DNA of 32,749 nucleotides from Pseudomonadota bacterium. Its GTDB lineage: Bacteria; Myxococcota_A; UBA9160; SZUA-336. The stretch spans positions 1-32,749 of the forward strand of contig JAGWBS010000018.1 of assembly GCA_021295775.1 (NCBI GenBank), written 5' to 3'. Both the position numbers and the translations under genes were made by a program. Shown here piece by piece: positions 31,659-32,749 of this stretch (positions within the stretch are counted from its first letter, which is position 1; every line of letters starts with the position of its first letter). The notes below the pieces were generated by a model, which ran no database searches, was not told the DNA's origin, and saw only the letters and a program-made list of their open reading frames with translations.

Positions 31659-32749
31659 ATGACGCAGACCCTCCGGGACCGCACGGCCATCGTCGGGATC
31701 GGCCAGACCGCTTTCACCAACAAAGGCCTGGAAGACAGCGAGCTGTCGCTGGCCTGCCAGGCGATCTCGGCCGCCATCGACGACGCCGGGCTGAAGCCCT
31801 CCGACGTGAACGGCCTGGCGATGTTCAACATGGAGGGCGGGCGCGAAGTCGAGGTCGCCCGCAACGTCGGGCTCGGCGAGATCACCTTCTTCTGCGAGAT
31901 CGGCTACGGCGGCGGGGCCGGTTGCGGCACCGTCGGCCACGCGGCGCTGGCGGTCGCCGGCGGCCAGTGCGACGTGGCGGTCGCCTGGCGCGCGCGCAAG
32001 CGCGCGTCCAAGGCCAGCCGGCCCTGGGCGCAGACCAGCCGCCGCATCGACGACGCCTGGCAGTGGACGCGCCCGTTCGGAATGCTGCGCCCGGTCGACG
32101 AGATCGCCACCCTGGCGCGCCGCTACATGCACGAGTACGGCGCCACCCGCGACCACCTGGCCAACGTGGCGCTGGCGTTCCGCAAGCACGCCAACCGCAA
32201 TCCCGCCGCGACCATGTACGAGCGCACGCTCACGCGCGAGCAGTACATGGAGGCGCGCTGGATCTCCGAGCCGCTGTGCCTGTACGACAACTGCCTGGAG
32301 ACCGACGGGGCGCTGGCGGTGGTGATCACCTCGGCCGAGCGGGCGCGCGACCTGCGACACCCGCCGGTGTACGTCCACTCCTACGCCCAGGGCCTGCCGC
32401 CCCAGCACCAGACGATGACCAATTACTTCTGCGAGGACCCGCTGCTCGGGCCCTCGCACGCCTGCGCGTCGCGGCTCTGGGCCAACGCCGAACTGGGCCC
32501 CGACGACGTCTCCTGCGCGCAGATCTACGACGCCTTCAGCCCGCTGATCCCGCTGTCGCTGGAGGGCTACGGCTTCTGCGAGCGCGGCGAGGGCGGCGCC
32601 TTCACCGAGGACGGCGCGCTCGAGTGGCCCGACGGCCGCCTGCCCACCAACACCTCGGGGGGCGGCATGTCCGAGGCCTACGTGCACGGCTTCAACCTGG
32701 TGCTCGAGGGGGTGCGCCAGATGCGCGGCGAATCCACCAGCCAGGTCGA
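31659..32749 (+). CDS. Thiolase-superfamily protein, Ltp2/SCPx-like (3' truncated)
   Basis: The frame is open from ATG 31659 to the window end (363 codons seen). The start region IVGIGQTAF is typical of the lipid-transfer-protein thiolases (SCPx/Ltp2 group), and YDAFSPLIPL (Y290) and the C-terminal NTSGGGMSEAYVHGF (Y341) are characteristic of the DUF35-partnered type. The usual thiolase cysteine motif is absent (GYGGGAGCG instead). In steroid degraders Ltp2 is a retro-aldolase needing a DUF35 protein, so side-chain aldol cleavage is more likely than thiolysis; this is an inference. A minus-10-like GAGAAT is at 31595-31600. Confidence 0.87.
   Translation, partial: MTQTLRDRTAIVGIGQTAFTNKGLEDSELSLACQAISAAIDDAGLKPSDVNGLAMFNMEGGREVEVARNVGLGEITFFCEIGYGGGAGCGTVGHAALAVAGGQCDVAVAWRARKRASKASRPWAQTSRRIDDAWQWTRPFGMLRPVDEIATLARRYMHEYGATRDHLANVALAFRKHANRNPAATMYERTLTREQYMEARWISEPLCLYDNCLETDGALAVVITSAERARDLRHPPVYVHSYAQGLPPQHQTMTNYFCEDPLLGPSHACASRLWANAELGPDDVSCAQIYDAFSPLIPLSLEGYGFCERGEGGAFTEDGALEWPDGRLPTNTSGGGMSEAYVHGFNLVLEGVRQMRGESTSQV

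Noticed and set aside
31230..32687. A 485-codon minus-strand frame opposite the thiolase-like gene.
   Set aside because: No recognisable motif and typical antisense composition; the plus strand has a clear Ltp2-like protein.

Overview
The window is a very GC-rich (roughly 70% by eye, not computed), densely coded bacterial chromosome segment. I read 31 protein genes, two of them cut by the window edges, with no gap between genes above about 240 bases. There is no tRNA, rRNA, insertion sequence, phage gene or CRISPR array. Housekeeping genes (thrS, ilvA, hemB, aat, gor, cca-like) sit among many CoA-ester and redox catabolic genes. Glutathione reductase, a Mg-type HemB, a DUF3604 lipoprotein and an Ltp2-like thiolase suggest an uncultured proteobacterium-like or Myxococcota/'deltaproteobacterial' organism with a large lipid, steroid or terpenoid catabolic repertoire. 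This placement is an inference of low confidence.

Layout. 1-3.8 kb: the end of a dienelactone-hydrolase-like gene, a small cupin with a BASS-type transporter, then a divergent acyl-CoA synthetase. 3.8-6.5 kb: a CCA-adding-type nucleotidyltransferase, an SDR dehydrogenase and a small membrane/coiled-coil protein. 6.5-10.4 kb: a minus-strand operon ilvA - unknown 88-aa gene - gor - aat, with 16-nt gaps throughout. 10.6-13.7 kb: a crotonase with an isomerase-like active site and a cysteine-rich DUF3604 lipoprotein. 13.7-15.9 kb: minus-strand hemB followed by a cytochrome P450, whose end overlaps the DUF3604 gene. 16-19.2 kb: an aldo/keto reductase and thrS. 19.2-21.5 kb: a cupin overlapping an alpha/beta hydrolase, then a Uma2-type gene behind a good sigma-70-like promoter.

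21.5-24.5 kb is the most distinctive block. It is a minus-strand operon reading Spy/CpxP-like protein, ECF sigma factor, small membrane anti-sigma candidate, second Spy/CpxP-like protein, then a TudS-DUF1722 protein. An ECF-type promoter candidate lies at the right distance upstream. It looks like a self-regulating envelope, metal or thiol stress module.

24.6-32.7 kb is mainly catabolic: a TauD-like dioxygenase, a double-domain CaiB CoA-transferase coupled to a Baeyer-Villiger-type flavoprotein, a two-subunit ThDP decarboxylase resembling sulfopyruvate/phosphonopyruvate decarboxylase, an SDR and an Ltp2-like thiolase/aldolase that runs off the end. Together these could activate, oxidise and cleave a cyclic or branched acyl-CoA substrate, but the substrate cannot be read from sequence.
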